Below are positions 33,846 to 43,567 of a stretch of DNA of 64,000 nucleotides, in pieces (position 1 is the first letter of the stretch; each line of letters starts with the position of its first letter). This DNA comes from Hetaerina americana. Taxonomy: Eukaryota; Arthropoda; Insecta; Odonata; Calopterygidae. The position numbers were made by a program, and so were the translations under genes. The notes under the pieces were generated by a model, which did not search any database, was not told the DNA's origin, and saw only the letters and a list, made by a program, of their open reading frames with translations. The DNA lies in NCBI GenBank assembly GCA_022747635.1, contig JAKTNV010000012.1, positions 1,315,001 to 1,379,000 on the forward strand, given 5' to 3'.

Positions 33846-34027
33846 CCCTTTAAGCAATTGTCGCAACTCTTTGACCGGTTGGCTAACTAGCGCATAGTCA
33901 CCCGCAAATCTAACTGGATGGAGAGTTAAATAGTTCCCCACCTACTTTCACTCCAGGCCTTCCTTAATATTTCGTTCGATTACGTATTTCAAAGAGCAGG
34001 TGATAATGGACTTCCCTGTCTTGCTCC

Positions 34028-34500
34028 CATACATCTACATAATACACCGCAAGCCGCCGCAAGGGCGTGTGGCGGGGGGTGTTAGGTCACCACCCGTAAA
34101 TAGGAACAAAACCACATGCAAAATCAACATATAAATGCAAAACCATACCTCCAGTCGCGTATTTATTCATGCAAAAATCCTTTGATTCAACACGCATACA
34201 AATACATAAACTATCATCTAACAAATGGCGCCTAAGGATGCGGTATGAAATTAATCCAATAACGTGCAAGCTAGAATTTGAAAAGCAAAGCACTACCGCA
34301 TGGACATGCAGCATACAACGGGTCCTCCCCAAGAACACATGTAGGGAATGTGACCCAACGCTGCAGGTAGCGGGAGGGTCCCCCCACGGAAAGAGACGAG
34401 GGATGGAAGGGGAAAGTTAAAAACAAACAATGCATGTTTAAATATTAAAAATAAACAACAAAACCTACCTAGTACTACCAATCCCACCTCTTCACTCGCT
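34028..34500 (-). mobile_element. CR1-like LINE 3' UTR copy
   Basis: ACATCTACATAATACACCGC, AAGCCGCCGCAAGGGCGTGT and GGCGGGGGGTGTTAGGTCAC, then about 400 bp colinear with 22303-22790 (including the GACCCAACGCTGCAGGTAGC block). 5'-truncated before the coding part. Confidence 0.72.
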
Positions 34501-34869
34501 ATCCACTCCTGTACAGTCTGCGTGAGACGTGCACAAGGTCCTGATGGGTTGCGTGTCCCTCTAGTCCACTCCCATCGTCTGAAAAATGTTCATCGTTGCG
34601 CCTGGTTCACTCGGTTGAACTAAATCTCAATCAACATGGATTACAAATACATCCTGGTTGTAATCCACTCAAAATCCACTGAACATATAAATGCATTCTG
34701 GTTGAGTATCTTTTTGTTGAGAAAATGGCATATTAGTTGAGAAATTCACCAAAATGAAGTATTTGACATGTGTCCCAGTAGATTTAAATTATGGGAAAAA
34801 TAGTCAATAGAAAACTCACAACTGATACCGCCGATTTCGCCGGTTCGTTTCTGTTTGTAATTTTTAATA
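34501..34869. other. Non-coding spacer
   Basis: AT-rich; nothing recognised. Confidence 0.4.
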
Positions 34870-34871
34870 TA

Positions 34872-35021
34872 CTACCTTGATCAAAACGTTCCCGGAATAA
34901 CCACCGTGTGGCGCTCCCATCGTTCCGATTTGAGTTCTGTTTTTTTTGTTAAATTGGTACATCTGTTGTTGATATTCCCTTTAAATCTTAGTGTCATAAC
35001 TTGACATTTGCAAAAGTTACG
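34872..35021. repeat. Left long terminal inverted repeat of mariner M7
   Basis: Reverse complement of 36052-36201, ending at CAAAAGTTACG. It overlaps the end of the transposase frame. Confidence 0.88.
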
Positions 35022-35996
35022 GTCGGTTTTCGGTATGTCCATCAGTGCTTCCTGCGATTTTTCCATTACTTCCTCTCGGCTGCTAAAACGCGTTCCCCGT
35101 AATGGTTTTTTAACTCGATTGAACAGAAAGAAGTCACAGGGAGCCAAATCAGGTGAATTCGGTGGCTGTTGGATGGTATTTGTTGCATTTTTCGTCAAAA
35201 AATTACGAATAATGATAGCACTGTGCGACGGTGCGTTATCATGGTGCAAAATCCACGAGTTTTCTGCCCACATTTCTGGTCTCTTTCGGCGAATTGCTTC
35301 ACGCAAACGTCTCATAACGCCCAAATAATACTCTTTGTTTACTGTCTGGCCTTCTGGCAAAAATTCATGATGCACTACACCGTTGTAATCCATGAAAACC
35401 GTCAGCATTGCCTTCTTTTTTGACTGAAAACGACGTGGTTTTTTTGGTCTCGGCTCATTTGGTGAACGGCATTCACTTGCCTGATGTCTGGATTGCGTGT
35501 CGTACTCATAAACCCACGTCTCGTCTCCAGTAATGATCCTTTTGATGAATGTGGGATCGGATTCAGCCTCGCAAATCATGTCTTTTGCGACGTCAACACG
35601 GTCTCTTTTTTGCATGAAATTGAGGTCTTTTGGCACCAACTTTGCTGCTACACGACGGAAACCCAAATCATTAACCACAATGTCTTGGGCGGATCCATAG
35701 GCAATGTTCAAGTCCTCCGCTATTTCTCTGATGGTTAATTTGCGGTTATTGACCAACATTTCTTTTACTTTATCAATTTTTTCACCGACTTTCGATGTCG
35801 ATGGTCTGCCACTGCGTTCATCATCTTCGATTGACTCACGACCACTTCTGAACCGCTCGTGCCACTGGTAAACGACCGTTTTTTTTAGAGAATCGTTGCC
35901 GAAACACTTTTCCAACATTTCCAACGTCCGTGCGCCACTAAATCCGTTTTTTACGCAAAATTTAATACAAGTTCGTTGTTGCAAATTTAAATCCAT
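34881..35996 (-). CDS. Mariner transposase (DD34D), C-terminus replaced
   Basis: Family role: cuts and pastes the element at TA sites using three Asp residues. Frame from ATG at 35994-35996: 371 residues, start chosen at MDLNLQQRTCIKFCVKNGF. An N-terminal helix-turn-helix (VVYQWHERFRSGRESIEDDE, SGRPSTS) is followed by a second HTH (KLTIREIAEDLNIAYGSAQD), then the linker WVPRML-type position RRVAAKLVPKDLN. Catalytic motifs are ITGDETWVYEYD, ILHHDNAPSHSA and NSPDLAPCDFFLF. Exactly 34 residues lie between the second and third Asp. After DIPKTD the frame enters the left terminal repeat, so the last 40 or so residues are encoded by repeat sequence and the usual mariner C-terminal segment (as in M2 and M6) is absent. 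No stop or shift lies upstream. The frame could be translated; activity is uncertain. A longer upstream extension to 36065 lies in the right repeat. Confidence 0.88.
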   Translation of the reverse strand: MDLNLQQRTCIKFCVKNGFSGARTLEMLEKCFGNDSLKKTVVYQWHERFRSGRESIEDDERSGRPSTSKVGEKIDKVKEMLVNNRKLTIREIAEDLNIAYGSAQDIVVNDLGFRRVAAKLVPKDLNFMQKRDRVDVAKDMICEAESDPTFIKRIITGDETWVYEYDTQSRHQASECRSPNEPRPKKPRRFQSKKKAMLTVFMDYNGVVHHEFLPEGQTVNKEYYLGVMRRLREAIRRKRPEMWAENSWILHHDNAPSHSAIIIRNFLTKNATNTIQQPPNSPDLAPCDFFLFNRVKKPLRGTRFSSREEVMEKSQEALMDIPKTDRNFCKCQVMTLRFKGNINNRCTNLTKKTELKSERWERHTVVIPGTF

Positions 35997-36051
35997 TTCT
36001 GAAATTGTAAAAAATCGCCAACACACACAGAGATAGATGTACTCTTGGCTA

Positions 36052-36201
36052 CGTAACTTTTGCAAATGTCAAGTTATGACACTAAGATTTAAAGGGAATA
36101 TCAACAACAGATGTACCAATTTAACAAAAAAAACAGAACTCAAATCGGAACGATGGGAGTGCCACACGGTGGTTATTCCGGGAACCTTTTGATCAAAGTA
36201 G
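36052..36201. repeat. Right long terminal inverted repeat of mariner M7
   Basis: The 5' untranslated end of the transposase gene, beginning CGTAACTTTTGCAAATGTCA and ending GATCAAAGTAG, then TA. Confidence 0.88.
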
Positions 36202-36203
36202 TA

Positions 36204-36825
36204 TGTAACCTGAGCAGAAAAAAGAAGTGATGAGCCATCCGTTTATACTGAGATGAACTCCTCTAAATGGCATGAAAAGGGTTTGCAGTCGAGCAGGACT
36301 TATTGTGATTAGATTCTCGTGGCGGCGACGCTATGAAAACTGTTCCGCCGAGACGGGGGAGAATTAATAGGGAAGAATTAAGACTCCGATGGAGTTTTTT
36401 TTAATTCTGATTTGACCTTGAAGTGGGACCTTAATGAGGTCGGCTGTGTGTTTCTTTTCAGAATACCGCTTGTTTCGTGAAAGACGTGAAATTAAATTGT
36501 AATTGTAAATTGTGATGTAGCATTAGGTAATGATTATTTTCCTAAGTGTTAGTTCAGTGTTCAATAGTAAAAAAATCCAAATGTCTCTGACGCGCATGGA
36601 GCGAATGAACGCTTTCTCCGTTAGAGACAAGACAGAGGGTGCTCAATACCCGAGTCTGAATATTAATTTTAAGGTGCACATGGAACTTAAGAGCAACACA
36701 CTTTTATTGGTAGAGCAGTTTCTTGCAAGGGCTCTTGCGTAGCCCTTACACTGCGCCTTTCCAGCCTCCAAGGCTACTAAGGCGGGAAGAATTCTTCTGT
36801 GTTGTCAGTCGTTTGATTTATTCCC
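36204..36825. other. Non-coding stretch, nothing recognised
   Basis: No repeat or gene seen. Confidence 0.4.
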
Positions 36826-36827
36826 GC

Positions 36828-37304
36828 TCAGAGCAGCCTTGGCTTCTTCTTTGCCGGAAGGGTGTCTTGCTCGTCTTGGGATGCTATGGGACGCTTGTAG
36901 CGGTCCCATGGCCAGACCCTTATGTCGCCAACCCGGCGAATTACTTTTACTTCCGCTTCTGCCGCTTTTCTGAAGAATTTTCCAGATATTCTAGGCAGAA
37001 GGACGTCCAGGGTTTCCAGCTTTCCATCCTCGTGCATCTCGGGTGATTGAATGCATAAATATTTCTTCGTGTAACAAACATTTACACGATTGACACCAAA
37101 AAACTGTGATATATTTACAACCCGTACAAACTGCAATGGTTCATATCGCCATTTGAACAGATTAGAGGCTATTAACTCTTCACAATAGAGTGAGGAACGT
37201 CTGCCGCCCATTGATTGGATGCGGGTGAAGCTATATGTAAGAGGAATTGGAGGATACACGCTAAACCGCCATCTCGGTTTAGCTTGTATCACGAATTGGG
37301 ACAC
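36828..37304 (-). CDS. Unrecognised ORF, possible terminal exon
   Basis: A 158-residue minus-strand frame. The last 80 or so residues look protein-like, with mixed charged and hydrophobic residues: MHEDGKLETLDVLLPRISGK, FFRKAAEAEVKVIRRVGDIR, then VWPWDRYKRPIA and a basic end LPAKKKPRLL (a possible nuclear localisation signal). The stop is followed within about 10 bases by GGGAATAAATC, a canonical polyadenylation signal. This would fit the last exon of a host gene or a retrocopy. The upstream half is AT-rich and less convincing; it could be intron. I recognise no family and assign no function. Confidence 0.35.
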   Translation of the reverse strand: MSQFVIQAKPRWRFSVYPPIPLTYSFTRIQSMGGRRSSLYCEELIASNLFKWRYEPLQFVRVVNISQFFGVNRVNVCYTKKYLCIQSPEMHEDGKLETLDVLLPRISGKFFRKAAEAEVKVIRRVGDIRVWPWDRYKRPIASQDEQDTLPAKKKPRLL

Positions 37305-38138
37305 ATTTCCTATTTGCGTTTCCGACCCGATCGCGACTTAGAATGTCATTTCTGAAATTTTATCTTCCACGCCAGAGAATGAAATTCACTCTCCCCGACG
37401 TCCTAAATTCAGGGAGGCTGGAGGACTGCGAGTATAAATATGCCGAACCGCAGCGCAACTGGTATCCATCGTGCAATGTGACTCCTCTCAGCATCCTCGG
37501 GGCTCGTCGACCACTCCCCCCGCGCGGGAGCTGCGTTGAAAGCGCCGCTCCCCACCTCCAGGCTTCGCCGTCGGAAGGGCTTCTGGACTGCGGTCGGGGA
37601 ATGGCCGCATGGGGTGGAATGATGATGGTGTGCATTGGTGGTGCTTTGACGATGCGTGTCGGAAGCTGCCGCCTTGTGCTGCGCCCCGAAACAACCGGGG
37701 CGGAGAGTGGTGGAGGGTCTTCGCATGGCTGGGCACGGCTCTGGTGGGGGAGGGGGCAGGTGGGATATGCATACGCAGCGCACCGCCATGGAAATGGCGA
37801 GCTAGGAAGTGATGCATTCTCCCCACCCGGGTGATCATTCCAATCAGGAAAGAGTCGGGAGGTAGTTTCATGGCACTGGTGGCGTGTTGAAACGTTTGCG
37901 AATGAGGCGATGGTGGGCTGTGCGCTCCGATGTGAAGGGTTTTTGGTTCGAAACCGATTGCTTCGGGCGACGATTGGCGTCTGCTTCACCGTGCAGAGAG
38001 AACCGCCGACTCGGAGATCCCTATCTCACCTTCACAGACTTCCTCCACTCCTTGTTGTTGGCTAATGCATGAACACCCCCTGTTACACACCCTGTTGGTA
38101 ATCCAAGAGGTTTTATGCAATATAGGTATCAATCGGGG
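37305..38138. other. GC-rich island with possible TATA box
   Basis: GC- and CpG-rich at about 37480-37830, with overlapping frames on both strands that look compositional. Upstream lies TATAAATA at 37433-37440, a good TATA match, but I see no clear initiator 30 bases downstream. No gene recognised. Confidence 0.3.
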
Positions 38139-38436
38139 CATTCCAAGTATTATTAGTATTTATGGGAGGCGACTGACAGCTGAGTTCATTTTCGCCATAG
38201 GGGATGGACAGGGTGAAGGGTGGAGAGAAACCCGGCGTCGGCATTAGTTTACTCTTAGCGAAAGTCGCCAAGGGGTCCGCAGCCCATCCCATCTGACGGA
38301 CGGCGAAGTGCCCTCCACAAAGCACCTCAACGAGGGATCGAGATACCACTGAAAAATATTCAACACCGCCGGGATTTGAATCCGGGTCCTCTAGGTGGGA
38401 AGCCAGTACGATAGCCACCGCAACATCTCGATCCCC
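38139..38436 (-). mobile_element. SINE family B copy
   Basis: On the plus strand: ATTATTAGTATTTATGGGAG tail side, GCGACTGACAGCTGAGTTCA, GAGAAACCCGGCGTCGGCAT and AGTGCCCTCCACAAAGCACC, then the B-box region CGCCGGGATTTGAATCCGGG and GTGGGAAGCCAGTACGATAG. The tRNA-derived head is at the right end, so the element is on the minus strand. Confidence 0.8.
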
Positions 38437-38760
38437 CGTGACATTACAAGAATAAGTAAACGTGCTGGCTGCACTCTATTTAATACGGTGTCATTTCTCA
38501 GAGGAGGGCCCCGGCGCCAATTCCAACGTTTCGACGCTTTATACTATGCATGAATAAAATTTTGTCCCAGAGTAACTCAAGTCTTCTAACGTATCCCTTT
38601 GTGGGAACTCAAGCGTACCTCATCTGAGATGGGTGCCATAGGATACTCGAAGACTCGACCCTAGATTAAGCTTACCACAAATGTATCGATCGTGCGAGGA
38701 TATACAAGATTTTCATAAAAAAGTATCGGATATTTCTACCGGGGCCTAACTTCAGATATT
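38437..38760. other. Non-coding spacer
   Basis: Nothing recognised. Confidence 0.4.
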
Positions 38761-38764
38761 ACTG

Positions 38765-39490
38765 CAATGTCTCAAAATGCTTCAAAGTAAAGACCTTGAG
38801 CTTGAGACCTTAAGACACACTATTGCCAGTGGTTTTTCACGAATCGAAGGCTTCCTGGTCGGCGGATTCTGGAAGGTTCTTAAGGGTACGCGTGCAAGCT
38901 TCTTTGACGGCACCTGGGGTCCCATGGTGGTGTCCTTAGAGGGAAGATTTCACTTTTGGGTATAGGAAACAGTCAGCTGGTGCCAAGTTGGGACTGTAAG
39001 ATGGTTGGGGTATCGTCGTGATGTTATTTTATGTCAGGCACGTTGTTAGTTACCTTGGCGCAAGTGTGCCTGGGTGCATCGTCGTGATGCAATTTCCAAT
39101 TGCCGGCGATGGCTTGCGTCACCTCTTTTACCCAAAGTTTCTGTGAGAATTGGGTGCTTTATGAGCTTATAAATGCCAGTAAGATCGGCGATTTTGCGCA
39201 CATTTAAGCGATGGTTTGAATTCAGCACTTTTCGCACACGTTGCACGTTGTCGTCGGTTCTTAGCGTCGACGGTCGTTCGGCGCGGGGCTCGTCCTCCAA
39301 ACTCATTCGGCCATCTTTGAAGAGCTTGAGCCACTTAAAAACTGCCGTCTGTGACATGCTGTCATCCTTGAACACTTGGCGAATCATGCCCAATGTCTCC
39401 ATAGTAGATGTCTCCTGTCCAACACAAAACTTGATGGCGTACCGCTGTTCAATCGTGCGCTTGCGCCCAGTAATTCGACAGGGGTCAACT
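38765..39490 (-). pseudogene. Mariner transposase, decayed (copy M5)
   Basis: From the right on the minus strand: ITGRKRTIEQRYAIKFCVGQ and METLGMIRQVFKDDSMSQTA, then VFKWLKLFKDGRMSLEDEPR, ERPSTLRTDDNVQRVRKVLN, SNHRLNVRKIADLTGIY. The frame passes a decayed centre, including LEIASRRCTQAHLRQGN, the shifted remnant of the HDDAP-type block. The C-terminal part, AVKEACTRTLKNLPES and ADQEAFDS, closely matches copy M2 at 19.5 kb. Most of the catalytic region is deleted and stops are present. Confidence 0.75.
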
Positions 39491-41297
39491 ACAAATTCGA
39501 TCTAGCCTGAACGAACGCTCGCAGGCGATAGGCGCTTGCTGTGTGTTGAAGGTCGGACCCCCCTCCACTGAGCTAGCGCGGTGCGAGTGCGCTTATAGTC
39601 GCGTTAGCAAATAACTGTTTCCGATACATTTTATACAAACCTTATACGTATACCAAGTTTCAAATTTCCCCTTCACAGGTGAAATAAAAAATAAATGGTT
39701 AGAGAAAGAGGGGGACTATTATGCAGATTTTCGTCAATTAGTTAATCATTTTGTAACAGGTCAAGGTTATAGCAGAAAGAGTGGTATACCCAAATAAATA
39801 TTAAATTTTAAATATTGAAATAAATATTGAATATGTATGTTGTATAACCCCGTATCGACCATCCCTGCTGCTTAAGAACTACTGCGTACATATAGACGGG
39901 CCGAAGATACTGAAAAGAGTGGTTTACTAAGGACTCGGCTTTTACCGTTACACTTTCAACACTCGGGCCATAATTACTTCACCGTTCAACGTCCTCTCTC
40001 TCCTCAAACACCTGGTGCCCATTTCTCAATCCCCAATGTCGATGTACAAATGATATGAATTCCGTCTTACTTTTAATGTAAAATTTTCAAATTCGCTTAT
40101 TGCGCATGTAGACATGGTACCTGAAATAGGTGCTAATTCGACTATTGCCGCTAACGGACTCTATATATGTATGTATATATGTATTGCAAGGACATGTAAA
40201 CTGACTCGTAGCTTTAAGAAACGTGGCTCGGATGACGATGCACCACAATCATTGCAACGTTGTGAAAAATAATATTTCATTTGGAAAATGTGATAAGTAA
40301 TATTTCATGATCCCAAACGTCCACTCAGTGCCCGCGCGACGTCCTCCATTCGTGCTGCCAGACGTTTTTGAGGACTGCTGGCGTTATCGGGACTGGCAGG
40401 TGGTGGAATGCCGCGGCGAATGGGGTGAGCGCCTGGAAGGGTGCGCGCAACGGCGGAAGGGAGACAAACGCCTCAGGCTGTGCGATATTGCGCTTACAAT
40501 TACCGTGAGCGTCTCGTTGTCGAAGAAATATCGTGTGGCAATAATTATCGGGTCTATTGAAAACATTGTCCATGAAGTCGAGTCTATTGTCGAAATTGTA
40601 ATATTCTTCCAGGGGTGATCACCCCAACTACGAATAATCCCCTGTCAAACCTACAAACTCCCCCCCAAATCGTACACACATTTTCTCGTATAATGAATGT
40701 ATTTGCATGCATATTGTTTTAATATATCATTATTGAAAAAAACGAGGTAACTTGTGTACAGCAGATTTGTCCGAGCAGTATGGTCGCATTCAAAGCAATA
40801 CTTAGAAGAAAGTGGAGATTATGAATGTATTTTGCAAATGGAAAATGTGATAAATATTACATTTCAAACGCTTAACTTAAAAAATATGGTAATTTTTAAT
40901 CTTTTATTCCACCGCCCCCCCCCGGTGGGAACCAATGCAATGCTATCACCTCCATTGTTCTCACAAGGGAGGTTGTGATAACACTTGACTCCATTTGCAC
41001 AACCATTAAATCATCCTAATTGTCTATATAACCAATATCATCATCATTGCCCACCACATTGTTGTTCATATCGTCTGGCTGGGACGAAGAAAATATCGCC
41101 ATAGTTTTCACATATCTTCATCGCACGGACCTACGAGTATACACGCGCTAACTCGGCATGGAGTCGCGACTAAGTTCCCAACCGAGTATCTAGCGATCTA
41201 TTTCCATCGGAATGGAATATGAGTCGGATGAGGGGATGGCAATGGTTCAGTGGCTCTCGCAAGGCGTCGATTCTCCCCGTCTCCGAGGATTTGGTTA
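39491..41297. other. Non-coding stretch; GC-richer part at about 40310-40480
   Basis: No gene recognised. The short tract at 40170 is TATG-rich. Confidence 0.4.
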
Positions 41298-42790
41298 CGG
41301 AAGAACTATAAAGAACTTAGACCAACAAAGTTATACATTGAAAAAGAATATGACTTAGAGGAAGACAGCTTAGGTCCTGGCATACTAGACAATGAGCTAG
41401 AAAGGTCATTAAGGGAGATGAAACTAAATAAGACCGTGGGGGTGGATAACATTCCCGCGGAACTACTGAAATGTTTAGGCAAATGTGGGAGGAAGCGGCT
41501 ATATGGGCTGATTTGTAGTATCTATAAGGAAGGAATATGGCCGGAAGACTTTGTGAAATCAGTTTTCGTTCCTATTCCGTAAAAGGTAAAGGCTACATCA
41601 TGTGAGGACTACAGGACGATAAGTTTGATATCCCACGCAGCTAAAGTTGTTCTCAGGATCATAAACAAAAGGATAGAGAGTAGGGCAAATGATTACTTAG
41701 GGGATGATGAGTTTGGGTTTAGGAAGGGGAGAGGCACGCGTGATGCCATTGCAGTAATGAGATTATTAATCGAGAGGAATATAGAACACAACCAGGAGGT
41801 ATTTTCCTGTTTCGTAGATTTCGAAAAAGCGTTTGATAGAGTGAAACTGGAAAAACTAATAAGTATATTGAAGAAAATAGGAATAGATTGGAGGAAGAGG
41901 AGGCCCAATCCGCAACCTGTACATGTCTCAGACTGCTCAGGTGCGAGTAGGGACCGGGGAGTCCGGATGGGTAGTGTTAGGAAGAGGTGTAAGGCAGGGT
42001 TGCTCTTTATCACCGTTGTTGTTCAGCGCATATGTGGAGGAAATGATTAAGGAAGCATGGGAAGAACTGGAGGTGGGAATGAAAGTGGGCGGGGAATTCG
42101 TAAAATCAATTAGGTTTGCTGATGACCAAGCTTTAGTTTGTCAGTCAGCCAAGGGGTTGCAAGCATTGCTGAGTGTATTGGAAATTCAGTTCGACAGGTA
42201 TGGGATGAGAATCAATATTAATTAAACAAAGGTTATGAGATTTTCTAGAAAGAAAAAGGCCAAACTAAACATTGAAATAGGAGGGCAAAAACTAGAGCAG
42301 GTAGAACAGTTTAGGTATCTTGGAAGTGTTTTGGACTAACACGGTCAAAGTAGTAAGGACGTACGGAGAAGAATTGCGCTTAGACGCGCGTAGACTGGAG
42401 GCTTTTGAAATGTGGGTGTGGAGAAGAATGGAGAAGGTGACATGGACAGAGAAGAAAACAAATGAGGGAGTACTTGCTATGTTGGGTGAAGATAGGGTTT
42501 TGTTTGGAGAAATCCTATGGAGGCAGGAAAAGTGGATGAAGGGGGTATTGGCTGGCAGTGGGATGTTGAACACTGTAATTGAGGGGAGAATGTTAGGCAA
42601 ACGAGGAAAGGGAAGGAAGAGGATAGGGATGTTGGACAGGATGAAGGCAGGAAGAAAGTACTCAGAGCTGAAGAGGGACCTGATGTAGACTTGGATACTG
42701 GATTTTTTTTGATTTGTCAGGAGTCACAAAATATTTATTTAGTAGCTGTGTCCATCCAAAAACCTACCTTTACCGGTAGATTACCTAATA
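41298..42790 (+). pseudogene. RTE-like LINE, 5'-truncated and decayed
   Basis: Homology to the other copies starts at AAAGAACTTAGACCAACAAA, just before the reverse transcriptase. Motifs seen: [80 protein letters not shown]. Lesions: TAA at about 41579, the same one-base gain as the 20-kb copy (about 41903), TAA at 42223 and 42336, and an internal loss of about 140 bp near 42381 relative to 9324-9461. The 3' end TTACCTAATA runs into (TA)n. Confidence 0.88.
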
Positions 42791-42806
42791 TATATATATA
42801 TATATT

Positions 42807-42853
<47 letters not shown>
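42788..42853. repeat. (TA)n with an ATTAGGT hairpin
   Basis: CCTAATA(TA)nTATTAGGTATATA: the LINE's last bases are repeated in inverted orientation inside the array. Confidence 0.9.
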
Positions 42854-42855
<2 letters not shown>

Positions 42856-42856
<1 letters not shown>

Positions 42857-43048
42857 TCAAACACGAAATCCCGCCAAACGGCGAATAAATACTCATTTAT
42901 GTAGAAACAGATATAAGGAAAAGGGATAGGAACACACATAAAGGACGAACACAGAGGTGGGGAAGGCGGAATCGAACGGATCACAAGAATAAAAATATTT
43001 CCTTGACCGGGACTCGAACACCGGATGCCACTTGCCGGGCGGATGGTC

Positions 43049-43052
<4 letters not shown>
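42856..43052 (-). mobile_element. SINE family C copy
   Basis: Read on the minus strand: AAGACCATCCGCCCGGCAAG, then the B-box-like GTTCGAGTCCC with flanking CCGG pair, TTCGATTCCGCCTTCCCCAC, TGTTCCTATCCCTTTTCCTT, GTATTTATTCGCCG and CGTGTTTGAATG. Homologous to 10055-10245. An A box is not clear. (TA)n lies on both sides. Confidence 0.7.

Positions 43053-43114
<62 letters not shown>
43053..43114. repeat. (TA)n microsatellite
   Basis: Pure TA run between SINE C and a PLE 3' end. Confidence 0.97.
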
Positions 43115-43115
<1 letters not shown>

Positions 43116-43120
<5 letters not shown>

Positions 43121-43440
43121 GTGTGTATGAAGTTAGCACTAGTGGACAAAGACAATTACACACAACAAAGGAAAGAAACTCACTAGGTTTCGAATTTTCG
43201 GTGCTCCACGCCACCTTTCTCAAGGAAGATAACAGAACTGGCGAATAGAAAGGGGCGGAAAGGCTGGATGGAAGGGAAAGGTGGATGAAGGTTTTGTGAG
43301 GGGAAGAGTTTGTATGGGAATTTTAGAAAATTGGGGATAATATGGAAGGTGTAGGGAGGGGAGAAAGGATGAAAACAAGTGAAGATTAGGGTGATTAATA
43401 TCTAATATTAATACCTGGGCAGTTCCAGGAACCCAGGAGC
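43116..43440 (-). mobile_element. PLE 3' end, diverged solo copy
   Basis: Colinear with 43568-43830 but diverged. On the minus strand it starts inside the last codons (CTGGGTTCCTGGAACTGCCC), continues through a pyrimidine-rich UTR and a hammerhead-like motif (43191-43224), and ends TGTCCACTAGTGCTAACTTC, like the right tail at 47450-47475. 5'-truncated just before the stop codon. (TA)n lies on both sides. Confidence 0.75.
43191..43224 (-). ncRNA. Candidate hammerhead ribozyme core, decayed
   Basis: Minus strand: TTGAGAA, linker A, stem GGTG/CACC, then GAA, the self-complementary AAUU and C. The CUGANGA box has two deviations, so activity is unlikely. Confidence 0.35.
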
Positions 43441-43443
43441 CAT

Positions 43444-43444
<1 letters not shown>

Positions 43445-43480
<36 letters not shown>
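43445..43480. repeat. (TA)n microsatellite
   Basis: Short pure TA run. Confidence 0.95.
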
Positions 43481-43545
43481 TCATATGCGTTGTGTTCTAT
43501 TGTGCCGTCCCATTATTATACTGCTCGGGTGTTTCCGTAAAATCG
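43481..43545 (+). mobile_element. PLE 3' tail fragment
   Basis: GTTGTGTTCTATTGTGCCGT, then CCCATTATTATACTGCTCGG and TGTTTCCGTAAAATCGATAT match the tail at 6355-6412. Only the last 60 bp or so are present, between TA-rich tracts. Confidence 0.6.
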
Positions 43546-43567
43546 ATATATACATATAAATATATTT

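Larger units (their letters stand above)
34872..36201 (-). mobile_element. Mariner transposon, best-preserved copy (M7)
   Basis: A 1330-bp element bounded by TA dinucleotides (34870-34871 and 36202-36203), as expected for a TA target duplication. The ends are inverted repeats of about 150 bp (34872-35021 and 36052-36201), with few mismatches (for example CTACCTTGATC against CTACTTTGATC). Ordinary mariners have ends of about 30 bp. The transposase frame is open throughout. Confidence 0.9.

Noticed and set aside
37360..37989. 209-residue minus-strand gene in the 37-kb island
   Set aside because: Several overlapping frames of similar length exist on both strands; composition explains them.
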